Position numbers and translations under genes: made by a program. The notes under the pieces are model-generated. The model made no database searches and was not told the origin of the DNA. It saw only the letters and a program-made list of their open reading frames with translations. This document shows, one piece after another, positions 1 to 10,289 of a DNA stretch of 64,000 nucleotides (within the stretch, counting starts at the first letter, position 1; each line of letters opens with the position of its first letter). The stretch is taken from NCBI GenBank assembly GCA_021647205.1, contig JAKIVD010000003.1, positions 1 to 64,000 on the forward strand, in the 5' to 3' direction. The stretch comes from Bacteroidales bacterium (GTDB lineage Bacteria > Bacteroidota > Bacteroidia > Bacteroidales > F082).

Positions 1-477
1 GTGCGCACCGCCCATCGGCTGGTGAATCAGCACGCGGGCATGTCGTAGCGCGGTGCGTTTTCCATCGGCACCGGCACACAGCAAGATGGCACCCATCGAT
101 GCCGCCATTCCGGTACAGATGGTTGCCACATCAGGTTTGATGTACTGCATGGTATCATAAATACCTAGCCCGGCATAAACCGAACCACCGGGCGTGTTCA
201 GGTAAATCTGGATATCCCGGCTGGGGTCGTTCGACTCGAGAAACAACAATTGCGCCTGGATAATGTTCGCCACGTAATCGTCGATGGGAACGCCCAAGAA
301 GATGATCCTGTCCATCATCAAACGCGAAAAAACATCCATCTGGGCCACATTCATTTGCCGTTCTTCAATAATTGTCGGTGAAATGTAGTTGCCGTAAACA
401 GAGGAATACCTGTCCAGTGTAGTGCTACTGATTCCGTGGTGTTTAACGGCGTACTTTCTAAATTCGCTGTTGTTCAT
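1..477 (-). CDS. clpP: ATP-dependent Clp protease proteolytic subunit ClpP (C-terminus beyond window)
   Basis: Serine peptidase core of the ClpXP protease, which degrades unfolded and tagged cytoplasmic proteins. Translation from the ATG at 477 starts [17 protein letters not shown] and runs 159 codons to the window edge. The nucleophile serine lies in the block GMAASMGA and the catalytic histidine in HQPMGG, both typical of the family; the remaining C-terminal third, with the catalytic Asp, is outside the window. It lies 8 nt downstream of tig on the same strand, the usual tig-clpP(-clpX) order, so co-transcription is likely and clpX may follow to the left. Incomplete only because of the window edge. 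Confidence 0.96.
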   Translation of the reverse strand, partial: MNNSEFRKYAVKHHGISSTTLDRYSSVYGNYISPTIIEERQMNVAQMDVFSRLMMDRIIFLGVPIDDYVANIIQAQLLFLESNDPSRDIQIYLNTPGGSVYAGLGIYDTMQYIKPDVATICTGMAASMGAILLCAGADGKRTALRHARVLIHQPMGGAH

Positions 478-485
478 GCTGTTCG

Positions 486-1841
486 TTATTTTGTGTTGGA
501 TGCGATCTCAATAAATTTTTCTGTTGTCACTGCTTTTTTCTTCAATGACAGATGTTCTTTAAAAAAGCTGATGAATTTCTCATCAAGCAATTCGTTGTGG
601 ATTCTTTGTTTTTCCTCCTGGTTTTGCAGTACCGAATCAAGGATTCCTTCAATCTGGGCGTTGGCGGCTGAATCGCCCCCCCCCATTGCAGTAAAGTAAT
701 TTCTCACCTTATCCCTTATTTCCTCTTCACTAACGGTGATGGCGTCGCCATATTCTTCTTGCAGTTTGGCTTCGATCATCTGCCACCTGAAAGTTTTTGC
801 ATAGCTGTCGTATTGCAGGTCGAGTTGTTCGGGGGTGATTTTTCCCTTGTTGCTTTCCAACAACCACCTTTTCATAAAATCATCAGGGATTTCAAGGTCT
901 GCTTTGTCAATCAGTGCGTTTATCGAATCGGCAAGAAACTGGCGATCGGTGTCTTTGGCATAATGTTTTGTCAAATCCTCAGATATCCTTTTCCTGAAAT
1001 CCTCTTCTGTTTTCAAATCATCATTGGGGAAGACTTTTTTGTACAAATCCTCTCCCGGTTCAGCATCCCTGGTACGGATTACTTTTTCGATCTCAAAGCT
1101 GTAATCGGCTTTCCACTGTTCTTCGCTCCCGTCAGTCAGGTTCAGCACCGATTTTGTTTTCTGTTCGTCTTTTATCGCCTGATAGGGATTAAAGACAAGC
1201 GGTTTTCCGGCACCTTTGCCAATAAACTTTTTTTGGATGGTTTTTAGTTTAAGGTCGCTGATCCTGAAGAAACCGGTATACTCGTGTCCCCCTTCAACAG
1301 GGTTGCCCGCTTCGTCAAGCTGGATGAATTTCCCCTGCAGCCCATCGCCTTCTTCAGCAACTTCAGGGTTCTCCTCCGAGCCAAAACGCACTTTTACATC
1401 GGCAATGGCTTTATCAACTTCCTTGTCATTAATTGTAATGGTGTAGTAAGGGGCTTCTGTTTTTTCATCCAGTTTCAGTTCAAATTCAGGAGCCAGGGCA
1501 ATGTCAAAATACAGGTCAAACTCCTTTTGCTGGCCAAAGTCGATGGACTGGGTTTTCTCCGTGTTGGGCAAAGGGTAAGCAAGAAGGTTTAGCTTCTCTT
1601 CAACAATGTAGTTGTTCAACACTTCCGAAACCTTTTTGTTGATTTCTTCGGCCTGAACAGAATTTCCATACATCTTTTTAATCATCCCCATGGGCACTTT
1701 ACCGGGTCTGAACCCGGGCATATTGGCCTTTCTGCGGTATTCGTTCAATTGCTTGTTTACCGCCTCAATGTAATCTTCCTCTTTCAGGTTAATGTGGATA
1801 ATGGCCATCAGTTCGCCATTTTCTTCACGGGATACGTTCAT
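486..1841 (-). CDS. tig: Trigger factor, ribosome-associated chaperone/prolyl isomerase
   Basis: Binds ribosomal protein L23 at the exit tunnel and shields nascent chains. About 451 aa, the normal length. The N-terminal ribosome-docking signature GFRPGKVP is at residues 43-50; a poorly conserved PPIase-like middle and a helical C-terminal chaperone region follow. I chose the ATG at 1841; an in-frame TTG lies one codon upstream. The C-terminal part contains MGGGD, encoded by an uninterrupted run of nine G (676-684 on the plus strand), which is prone to slippage. Probably co-transcribed with clpP 8 nt downstream. Confidence 0.95.
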   Translation of the reverse strand: MNVSREENGELMAIIHINLKEEDYIEAVNKQLNEYRRKANMPGFRPGKVPMGMIKKMYGNSVQAEEINKKVSEVLNNYIVEEKLNLLAYPLPNTEKTQSIDFGQQKEFDLYFDIALAPEFELKLDEKTEAPYYTITINDKEVDKAIADVKVRFGSEENPEVAEEGDGLQGKFIQLDEAGNPVEGGHEYTGFFRISDLKLKTIQKKFIGKGAGKPLVFNPYQAIKDEQKTKSVLNLTDGSEEQWKADYSFEIEKVIRTRDAEPGEDLYKKVFPNDDLKTEEDFRKRISEDLTKHYAKDTDRQFLADSINALIDKADLEIPDDFMKRWLLESNKGKITPEQLDLQYDSYAKTFRWQMIEAKLQEEYGDAITVSEEEIRDKVRNYFTAMGGGDSAANAQIEGILDSVLQNQEEKQRIHNELLDEKFISFFKEHLSLKKKAVTTEKFIEIASNTK

Positions 1842-1948
1842 CAATTCTTTGTTTGGTTAAAATGAAATTTTGTTTCGTTCTCAGGTTTTTTTTCGTTTTA
1901 CGGATTTCCCCGGCTTTTGTTTTCAGCAATCCTGGGTTTTTATTATTG

Positions 1949-2030
1949 TGCGGATGAAGGGACTCGAACCCCCACGCCTCGCGGCACTAGATCCTAAGTC
2001 TAGCGCGTCTACCAATTTCGCCACATCCGC
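1949..2030 (-). tRNA. tRNA-Leu(UAG)
   Basis: The minus-strand sequence folds as a tRNA. The 7-bp acceptor stem GCGGATG/CATCCGC is perfect, the anticodon stem CTAGA/TCTAG encloses loop CTTAGGA (anticodon TAG), the variable arm is long as expected for a class II leucine tRNA, and the T arm has GGTTCGAGTCC. The discriminator base is A at 1949. CCA is not encoded. A -7-type promoter lies 28 nt upstream. Confidence 0.95.
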
Positions 2031-2057
2031 ATGGTTTTTCCCGAAATTTTCGGGCTG

Positions 2058-2065
2058 CAAATATA
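2058..2065 (-). promoter_or_regulatory. -7 promoter box for tRNA-Leu
   Basis: Minus-strand TATATTTG matches the Bacteroidota -7 consensus TAnnTTTG. The leader between box and tRNA holds a perfect palindrome, CCCGAAA-T-TTTCGGG (about 2040-2054). No clear -33 TTG. Confidence 0.6.
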
Positions 2066-2215
2066 CTGCTTTTTTTGTCCGCGTTTTATTTTTTGCCGAA
2101 AGCTGTTCTGTTGCGGCTGCCCGCCTGTTGAAGCGATTGGATGGATAACACCGGCTTTCACAAGATGCTGGTCAGGACAGAAAGTATCCGGCCCACTATG
2201 TTTGAAACAAAGAAA

Positions 2216-3574
2216 TTAATGTAAAGAAACAATTTGGTCAGCTTTTTCAAGCAGGAGTTTGTATTCAGTCAACATCTCCATAAATTCGGAAGGTTTGCTT
2301 TTATGTAAGCGGAAAAACCCCCATTGTTTTCGCAAATGTGTGAATCCGGAAGCCCACCGCCAGGCAAGGGCAGCAGACAGCGGCAGACTAAATAAGTAAG
2401 CCCACACAAGCCACAGCCTGTCAAGAACAAAAAAAACGGCAACTGTCTGGAACAAATAAAAGATAGGGAAAGCAAGCATCGACACAACAAATTTGAAGGA
2501 GCTCCTGAATTGGGGGTCTTTTATTTTCTTTCCCGCCCAAACGGTGATTCCATAGGGGAGGAAATTGTTCAGCCAACCGTAGACAAACAACGGAAAAGTA
2601 AACAACAGCAGGAATGATTTCAACAAAAGAGAAGAAACCGGATCGGCTCCGTTCGCAAGCATCCTGTTGGTCATACCAAACTTATCCCGTTTGGAGGCAA
2701 AAGCGCTCAGCAGCTTTTGCAGGCCGGGCATTGCGTCGGGATTCTGCTTTTCATATTGCGAAAAGCGGTGTACAAATTCCTGATCTGCTTTCAGTTTATA
2801 GGGTTGTCCGACTTTGGGAAACCCCAGGTTTGCACACATCCGGTCGCTGTAAACATCCCTGAATTCATCGTACAATCCGTAGAACTCACCACTTTCGATA
2901 TTGACAATCAGCTCTTTCATTTTTTCAGCCAACTCATCTTTGAGCAGCTTCATCGCGATAGCCGGGCTTTCCCTGTACTGTGCATAATAATCACTTACCG
3001 AAATCACCGGCCCGAAATTCACAAGCAGCGTTGTGCGAAGGTCCTGGTAGTTGCTGTAGTCGATGCCAACCGGGAGTATCTTTAAATCCAGCGAAAAGTT
3101 GTTTATTTCTTCTGTTTGAAAAGCAATCCGCGCAAAACCTTTCTTGAGTGGTCGCAATTTATGTACGCCCTCATGGCTGCCTTCGGGCAGGATGACCAAA
3201 CCATTTCCAGCCGTCAGAATGTCAACCGTCCTTTCAAAAATCATTTCATTTTTCTTCACGGCCTCTTTTCCGTCCCGGTCGCGGTAAATGGGCAATATCT
3301 TTAAAAAATATAAGATAGCTGCAACGGCAGGTTTGGCAAAAATATCGGCACGTGCCATAAAGACCAGACGGCGGGGGACGGTAAAAAGTAAGGCCGTGGC
3401 ATCCATCAGGGCATTCTGGTGGTTGGGCGTAAAAATAACCCTTGCATCGCGGGGTATGTTTTCCGAATTGTGAACAATTATTTTTCGGTAAAAAACCACG
3501 TTGTGCCAAATACGCACCCAAAAGTAGAGCAGCTTATACCCTAACGACTTTTTCCCGATGTTGTGAATCCCCAT
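2216..3574 (-). CDS. PlsC-type lysophospholipid acyltransferase with C-terminal membrane region
   Basis: Predicted 1-acyl-glycerol-3-phosphate-type acyltransferase (452 aa) acting at the inner membrane. Motif I is NHQNALMD (residues 51-58; His52 and Asp58 give the HX4-5D catalytic pair) and a later LPEGSHEG matches the substrate-binding EGxR-like block, here with Ser-His replacing Thr-Arg. The C-terminal ~130 residues add several hydrophobic segments (for example LLLFTFPLFVYGWLNNFLPY), making it longer than a minimal PlsC (~240 aa). It lies 23 nt downstream of the symporter gene on the same strand. The acyl acceptor cannot be read from sequence; a role in glycerophospholipid or ornithine-lipid acylation is possible. 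Confidence 0.8.
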   Translation of the reverse strand: MGIHNIGKKSLGYKLLYFWVRIWHNVVFYRKIIVHNSENIPRDARVIFTPNHQNALMDATALLFTVPRRLVFMARADIFAKPAVAAILYFLKILPIYRDRDGKEAVKKNEMIFERTVDILTAGNGLVILPEGSHEGVHKLRPLKKGFARIAFQTEEINNFSLDLKILPVGIDYSNYQDLRTTLLVNFGPVISVSDYYAQYRESPAIAMKLLKDELAEKMKELIVNIESGEFYGLYDEFRDVYSDRMCANLGFPKVGQPYKLKADQEFVHRFSQYEKQNPDAMPGLQKLLSAFASKRDKFGMTNRMLANGADPVSSLLLKSFLLLFTFPLFVYGWLNNFLPYGITVWAGKKIKDPQFRSSFKFVVSMLAFPIFYLFQTVAVFFVLDRLWLVWAYLFSLPLSAALAWRWASGFTHLRKQWGFFRLHKSKPSEFMEMLTEYKLLLEKADQIVSLH

Positions 3575-3597
3575 TTGTTCAAAAGTTTCGTTTTCTC

Positions 3598-4575
3598 TCA
3601 GAGCTGAGCTGTTTCATTTTTGCGGAGCCCAAAATTAAACCTCGTCCACACACCGGCCAGTATTATCCCGGAAACAATGTGCCAGATACCCCACCAGGCT
3701 GCAATAATTGCCATCCCGCCGAGTTCCATTTCCGGCGGGAAGATTTTGGGGTTAAAAATCAAAACCAGTGCAAGGCCCGAGTTTTGGATACCGGTTTCGA
3801 TAGCAAGTGCCCTTCTGTCCTTCAACGGCCTTTTAAAAACTGCCCCCAAACCGTAGCCCGAGGCCAGTGCGACAGCATTGTGGATTAAGACAATAAAAAA
3901 GATAAATTCAATGGCTTTCAGGAAGTGGTCAAAATTCTTTGCCAGGGCAATCACAACAATGGCAGAAAAGACGATAATCGAAAGCCTTTTTATCGGCCTG
4001 ACAATACGACCGGCAAGCAACGGAAATTTATTGTTAAAGAAAATGCCCACAAGCAAAGGAAGGCCCAGTATGATAAACACTGTTTTAAACATTTGAAAAG
4101 CATCTATTTCGAGCGGCCTGACAAGGGTTTCCGTGCCAGAATGGGCATAAACGCTGATGGCCATCTTTCCCCACAAAGCAAAGTTAAGCGGTGTAAGCAC
4201 GACAGCACCAATGGTAGCAATGGCGGTAAGACTGACGGAAAGGGCAACATTTCCCCTGGCAATTGATGAAATGAAATTAGAGATATTTCCTCCCGGGCAA
4301 GCAGCTACCAATATCATCCCCAACGCCATGCTTGGAGAAAGAATCTTTCGAAAAACGACCACCAGGACAAATGTCAGAAACGGCAGTACGAGAAACTGTG
4401 AACCAAAACCGATAATGGCCGACTTTGGGTCCTGCACCAACTTTTTAAAATGTGCCGTTTTAATTTCAAGCGCAACCCCAAACATGATGAATGCCAAGGC
4501 GATATTAATCAAATGTAAGCTTTCCGGACTAAAATTCAGACGAATGTGGTCAAGCTCCGATAAGGTTTCCTGCAT
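3598..4575 (-). CDS. Bile acid:sodium symporter family (BASS) transporter
   Basis: Polytopic membrane protein of about 325 aa. ALAFIMFGVALEI (TM1), ILVAACPGGNISNFISSIARGN and, near the C-terminus, ETGIQNSGLALVLIF carry the residues that form the two Na+ sites in BASS carriers. I prefer the ATG at 4575 (MQETLSELDHIR), because family members begin there; an upstream in-frame start at 4620 would add 15 residues with no support. Substrate unknown: bacterial members take up bile acids, pantoate or other organic anions. Probably in an operon with the acyltransferase 23 nt downstream. Confidence 0.85.
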   Translation of the reverse strand: MQETLSELDHIRLNFSPESLHLINIALAFIMFGVALEIKTAHFKKLVQDPKSAIIGFGSQFLVLPFLTFVLVVVFRKILSPSMALGMILVAACPGGNISNFISSIARGNVALSVSLTAIATIGAVVLTPLNFALWGKMAISVYAHSGTETLVRPLEIDAFQMFKTVFIILGLPLLVGIFFNNKFPLLAGRIVRPIKRLSIIVFSAIVVIALAKNFDHFLKAIEFIFFIVLIHNAVALASGYGLGAVFKRPLKDRRALAIETGIQNSGLALVLIFNPKIFPPEMELGGMAIIAAWWGIWHIVSGIILAGVWTRFNFGLRKNETAQL

Positions 4576-4704
4576 ACGAAATTTGATTGGTTTTTTTAAT
4601 GTAAGCGGGCTAAAATACAAAATACATCTGACAGTCTCTTGTTTGGAGTTGTTCCTTTTTCCCCGCCAAAGAAAAATTATAAATAGCAGAAAATGATGGT
4701 TAGG

Positions 4705-4735
4705 ATTGGCAGGTGCGGCGAAAATCTTAACTTTG
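4705..4735 (+). promoter_or_regulatory. Bacteroidota-type promoter (TTG-N19-TAACTTTG)
   Basis: ATTG at 4705-4708, exactly 19 nt, then TAACTTTG at 4728-4735. This is a full match to TTG-N19-TAnnTTTG. It lies inside the longest possible ORF and so fixes the start of the next gene at 4763. Confidence 0.8.
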
Positions 4736-4762
4736 GCGGTTCGTAATTCAAGCTTGCATTAC

Positions 4763-6289
4763 ATGAAGTGGAAGAAACAAGCAAAGGCAAACAATAAGAC
4801 TTTAAGGGGGTTCCTGTTCATTTGTTTCGCACTACTCCAACCCTGGCTTTCGGCACAGGAAATGTTGGGGTTGTCGCAGGGAAATTACAGCGGGGTAAAC
4901 AGTATTTTGTCGAACCCGGCCATGCTGACAAATACACGCAATTATTTTGACCTGAATTTTTTCGGGCTTGGTTTTTTTGCGCGGAACAATTCTGTTTATA
5001 TTCCTGCGAGCGACTATAATATTTGGAAAGCCATCCGGCAGGAAGACCTGCCCACCTACGGCGAAGACAACCGCAGTGTACTGTATTACAAGAACCAACG
5101 CAATAAATTTTCGGCTGTTAATTTAAGGCTGCTCGGCCCCTCGGCCATGATTCAGTTGGGAGACCATGCTTTTGCACTGAGCACTGCTGTACGGGTAATT
5201 GTTTCAACTAACGGGATTCCGTGGGAAATGCCTGTTCTTGGAATTGAAGGCTTGCAGTACAAACCTCTTCAAAATACAAACTTCAACGACAACAACATTG
5301 ATTTTTCCACTGCCCAGTGGATGGAGGCCGGCTTAAGTTATGCGTACAATGTCCACCAGCGCATGGACAACAGGCTTACCATTGGTGTAACTGTTAAAAA
5401 ACTTTGGGGCTATAGTGGCGCCTACCAGGCAACAAAAAATGTAAATTATATTGTCCTGAACGACAGTACCATCAACATAAAAAACCTGAACGGTGAGGTC
5501 GGGTTCTCCGTTCCGGTAGATTACAATACCAATGATGTTCCTGTCGGCCCTAACTTTAGGGGAAGCGGTGTTGGCCTTGATGTGGGTGCGGTTTTTATCA
5601 AGCAAAAATATGTTGGCAAGCAAAGGCTGGGCCGCTTGTGCGGACAACGTTTCGAGGAGTACATCTACCGGATTGGCATTTCGGTACTGGATATCGGACG
5701 CTTAAAATTTAAAGACAATGCGCAACTGCACAGCTATGATGATGTATCGGTGTACTGGCAGAATTTTGACACCACCAACTTCAACAGCATTAACAGGACA
5801 GTGGCAGAACTGAGCGAACTTTTTTACGGAGACCCCACTGCATCCTACCGGGGAAATGTCATGAAAATCGGGCTGCCGACCGCCATCAGTATCCAGGGTG
5901 ATTATAATATCAGGAAGCATGTTTATCTCGGTGCTTTCTGGATACAACCCATCCGTTTCAACCTGAACACCATGCGAAGGCCGGCACAACTGGCTTTTAT
6001 TCCGAGGTACGAGTCAAAATACCTTGAAGTCAACCTGCCCATCTCCCTATTGGAGTACCGCTACCCACGGGTCGGTTTATCGGCTCGCTTTTATTTCCTT
6101 ACCGTGGGTACCGAACGCTTGGGAACCTGGCTGGGTCTGGCCGACTTAAACGGGCTTGACTTTTATTTTGCGCTCAAGTTTAGCATCGGAAAAGGAAGCT
6201 GCAAACAAAAAAAAGAAGGTGCCTGCTACAACAGCGAATTTGGTTATTCCGACAAGGAAAAAGCCATGTTCAGAAAACGGAAGAGATAA
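4763..6289 (+). CDS. DUF5723 family outer-membrane/secreted protein
   Basis: About 508 aa, no enzymatic motif. The ATG at 4763 gives MKWKKQAKANNKTLRGF, a basic stretch, then a hydrophobic signal segment ending ...LSAQ with predicted cleavage before EMLGLSQGNY. The mature part (YSGVNSILSNPAMLTNTRNYFDLNF) resembles DUF5723, predicted beta-rich and probably an outer-membrane barrel related to PorP/PorV-like proteins; alternating aromatic strands such as RYPRVGLSARFYFLTVG support this. Upstream ORF extension is rejected because a consensus promoter lies at 4705-4735. Monocistronic and convergent with oppC. Function unknown. Confidence 0.75.
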   Translation: MKWKKQAKANNKTLRGFLFICFALLQPWLSAQEMLGLSQGNYSGVNSILSNPAMLTNTRNYFDLNFFGLGFFARNNSVYIPASDYNIWKAIRQEDLPTYGEDNRSVLYYKNQRNKFSAVNLRLLGPSAMIQLGDHAFALSTAVRVIVSTNGIPWEMPVLGIEGLQYKPLQNTNFNDNNIDFSTAQWMEAGLSYAYNVHQRMDNRLTIGVTVKKLWGYSGAYQATKNVNYIVLNDSTINIKNLNGEVGFSVPVDYNTNDVPVGPNFRGSGVGLDVGAVFIKQKYVGKQRLGRLCGQRFEEYIYRIGISVLDIGRLKFKDNAQLHSYDDVSVYWQNFDTTNFNSINRTVAELSELFYGDPTASYRGNVMKIGLPTAISIQGDYNIRKHVYLGAFWIQPIRFNLNTMRRPAQLAFIPRYESKYLEVNLPISLLEYRYPRVGLSARFYFLTVGTERLGTWLGLADLNGLDFYFALKFSIGKGSCKQKKEGACYNSEFGYSDKEKAMFRKRKR

Positions 6290-6297
6290 AGGATACA

Positions 6298-6327
6298 GTT
6301 GGGAAGTTGAACGTTGGAAAGTTGAGC
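6298..6327. repeat. Two-copy 15-nt simple repeat in a convergent spacer
   Basis: GTTGGGAAGTTGAAC (6298-6312) is followed directly by GTTGGAAAGTTGAGC (6313-6327), with two differences. Simple repeats with other units occur in spacers elsewhere in the window. Confidence 0.6.
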
Positions 6328-6382
6328 GTACTGTTTCCGTGCGCCAGTCTTTTGTCTTCAAAAACCCGGCAGCACCAAAGAA

Positions 6383-7600
6383 TCATTCCCTCAGAATTTT
6401 CACATCAAGCGCATCGCGCAAGGTGTTGCCGAGTGTCATAAAAGCCAGCACAAGGATAACGATGGCGATTCCCGGGCTAAGTGCCAGGTAGGCTGAATCA
6501 AGTATTACAAAAGCATAGTATTCCTTAATCATCCCACCCCATGAAGGAACAGGCGGCTGTACGCCGATACCGAGAAAACTCAGTCCGGCTTCGATAAGAA
6601 TGGCCGCGGCAAAGTTGGCTGCCGAAATAACAATTAACGGGCTCATCGCATTGGGAAGGATGTGACGGAAAATCACCCTGAAATCAGAATAACCCATCGC
6701 GAAGCCTGCTTCAACAAACTCCTTTTCGCGCAAGCTGATGATTTGTCCCCTGACCACACGGGCGACCTCAACCCACATCGTGAGCCCCACTGCAACAAAT
6801 ATTTGCCAAAATCCCCGGCCGAGTGCAAACGTAATGGCGATCACCAAAAGCAAGGTGGGAATTGACCAGACCACATTGATGAACCAACTGATGAAATCGT
6901 CTGTCTTGCCCCCGTAAAAACCGGCCAGCGAACCGAGCAGAATACCTACAACAAGGGAAATAAAAACCGAAATGGCGCCCACCGACAAGCTGACCCGTGT
7001 CCCGATGATCAGACGGCTCAACAGGTCGCGGCCAAACTGGTCGGTCCCCAGCCAATAGTGTTTTGTTTGAATGTTTTCAGTCTCAATCTCTTTTTGAAGT
7101 CTTTTCCTGTCAGTTGTTGTTGTTGTTTCATTAATCAAGGTGAGGGTGACGCTGTTTTCTTTCCAATGTGGTGCTGCTGCCAGCGGGTAAACCACATCGG
7201 CCAGCAGAAAACTTTTCTCCATCCCATCGCCTTCCGGTGTAAAAAGCTGTACTTTAATTTTATCGTCCGAAAAAGAAAAAGAAGTGATGGGAATCTCCCG
7301 AAAATTGCTTTTTGCCCCGAAGAGCATTTTCCATAAAAAGGAAGTTTGCACAGCCGGTCCATTTTTTCGAACACGGAGAACCTGAACCTTAAAGCCTGGC
7401 TTTTGCATGCCCAGTTCCAGTGTTTGCCGGTTGGCGTATGGGCTTGAGTCGGGAGCAATCAGGTAAGCGAACAGGGCCACCAACACCGTAAGTGCAATCA
7501 GGTACAAGGCAAGCATGCCGGGAACATTTTGTCTGAAATTTTTCCAGGCAAGTTTTGACAGCGAAGCCGACGAAACGTATTTTTTCTTTTTGAAAAACAT
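6383..7600 (-). CDS. OppC-type ABC transporter permease with large periplasmic insertion
   Basis: Inner-membrane permease subunit (405 aa) of a peptide/nickel (Dpp/Opp) importer-type ABC system. The first TM (about residues 30-50, MLALYLIALTVLVALFAYLI) is followed by roughly 130 residues of extracytoplasmic insertion before the canonical HYWLGTDQFGRDLLSRLIIGTRVSL entry into the permease domain. The EAA loop that contacts the ATPase is EFVEAGFAMGYSDFRVIFRHILPN, and SFLGIGVQPPVPSWG is the usual C-terminal signature. No oppB, oppD, oppF or binding-protein gene is adjacent, so partners are elsewhere. A -7 box ends 7 nt before the ATG. Confidence 0.88.
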   Translation of the reverse strand: MFFKKKKYVSSASLSKLAWKNFRQNVPGMLALYLIALTVLVALFAYLIAPDSSPYANRQTLELGMQKPGFKVQVLRVRKNGPAVQTSFLWKMLFGAKSNFREIPITSFSFSDDKIKVQLFTPEGDGMEKSFLLADVVYPLAAAPHWKENSVTLTLINETTTTTDRKRLQKEIETENIQTKHYWLGTDQFGRDLLSRLIIGTRVSLSVGAISVFISLVVGILLGSLAGFYGGKTDDFISWFINVVWSIPTLLLVIAITFALGRGFWQIFVAVGLTMWVEVARVVRGQIISLREKEFVEAGFAMGYSDFRVIFRHILPNAMSPLIVISAANFAAAILIEAGLSFLGIGVQPPVPSWGGMIKEYYAFVILDSAYLALSPGIAIVILVLAFMTLGNTLRDALDVKILRE

Positions 7601-7607
7601 GAATGTT

Positions 7608-7615
7608 CAAAAATA
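7608..7615 (-). promoter_or_regulatory. -7 box immediately upstream of the OppC-type gene
   Basis: Minus-strand TATTTTTG matches TAnnTTTG. Its 3' end is 7 nt from the ATG at 7600, implying a leaderless or nearly leaderless mRNA if active. No matching -33 TTG. Confidence 0.5.
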
Positions 7616-7715
7616 CACAAACCCGCGTACAAACAGCAGTTTGTCCAACCAAAACCAAACTGCCGGCAGGAGGAGGAAAAAAATAATCCGCAATATTTAC
7701 AAACAGAATAATTTT

Positions 7716-7723
7716 TATATTTG
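7716..7723 (+). promoter_or_regulatory. -7 promoter box for tRNA-His
   Basis: TATATTTG matches TAnnTTTG, 13 nt before the tRNA 5' end. The same octamer precedes tRNA-Leu on the other strand (2058-2065). Confidence 0.6.
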
Positions 7724-7736
7724 CAGCCCGTTTTAC

Positions 7737-7811
7737 GGTGGATGTAGCTCAGTTGGTTAGAGCACTAGATTGTGGTTCTAGGGGTCGCCGGTTCAAATCC
7801 GGTCTTCCACC
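7737..7811 (+). tRNA. tRNA-His(GUG)
   Basis: Anticodon stem CTAGA/TCTAG encloses TTGTGGT, anticodon GTG. The acceptor stem GTGGATG/CTTCCAC pairs except for a U-U at 6:67. The extra G-1 (7737) opposite C73 (7811), the identity element of bacterial tRNA-His, is present. T arm GCCGG-TTCAAAT-CCGGT. A full CCA is not encoded. Followed by an intrinsic terminator. Confidence 0.95.
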
Positions 7812-7822
7812 CAATAATAAAA

Positions 7823-7852
7823 GGAAGCTGTTTAAAACAGCTTCCTTTTTTT
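7823..7852 (+). terminator. Intrinsic terminator of tRNA-His
   Basis: Inverted repeat GGAAGCTG (7823-7830) / CAGCTTCC (7838-7845), extended inward by T-A pairs, then seven T (7846-7852). An A-rich stretch upstream might allow it to act for minus-strand transcripts too. Confidence 0.85.
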
Positions 7853-7983
7853 GTTCCCGGTACTGAAGTGCCGGGCAAGCGATAATGATTTCAAGTGTTG
7901 ATAATTTTGAAACGCGTTAACCGACGGGTTAACGGATGTTTCATTCCATTTAAGAACCATGCTTTGGCCATCCCTTTTTAAGG

Positions 7984-9951
<1,968 letters not shown>

Positions 9952-9982
9952 TTAATTCATTTTTTCTTCGCAAAATAACAGG

Positions 9983-9990
9983 CAAAGTTA
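9983..9990 (-). promoter_or_regulatory. -7 promoter box for gyrB
   Basis: Minus-strand TAACTTTG matches TAnnTTTG, 34 nt from the gyrB ATG. Near the expected -33 position only a TTC-type sequence is present. Confidence 0.6.
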
Positions 9991-10289
9991 CGAAATTTAT
10001 CCTTTGAACGAAGGTAGAAAAAACAAGGAATCAACTAAGTTATTAACAAGTTTAAATTATTAATAACCAGATTGGTGCGTTGAAGAAAGCCTCTCCGACT
10101 TAGGTTAAAACCTTCAAGGTGGCCAGACGACTATCGACCAGGTCAAACAGTCGTCCGACCACTAAACAAGAACCGGATAAAGTGGCCGGACATTCAGGTT
10201 ATAAAGCTGAAAAAGCGCAGAGATTGCTTCACCCCATCGCACAGGCAGGCCTGCCCTCCGTGTTCGCAATGAACGACAGTCAATTAAAT
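9991..10289. other. Spacer downstream of the barrel gene, with an imperfect two-part hairpin
   Basis: No plausible gene. 10020-10070 is AT-rich. At 10119-10162 there is an imperfect inverted repeat: GACGACT (10127-10133) pairs with AGTCGTC (10149-10155), flanking GGTGG/CCAC can partly extend it, and inside it GACC-A-GGTC (10136-10144) forms a second small stem. No T tract follows on either strand. It lies downstream of the minus-strand barrel gene, so it may end or protect that transcript. Confidence 0.5.

Noticed and set aside
4706-4762. Longer N-terminus for the DUF5723 protein
   Set aside because: A full TTG-N19-TAnnTTTG promoter lies within it, and the later ATG gives a proper signal peptide.
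7823-7852. Terminator for gyrB
   Set aside because: gyrB reads leftward and ends at 7984; the T tract is on the plus strand, fitting tRNA-His. Bidirectional use remains possible.
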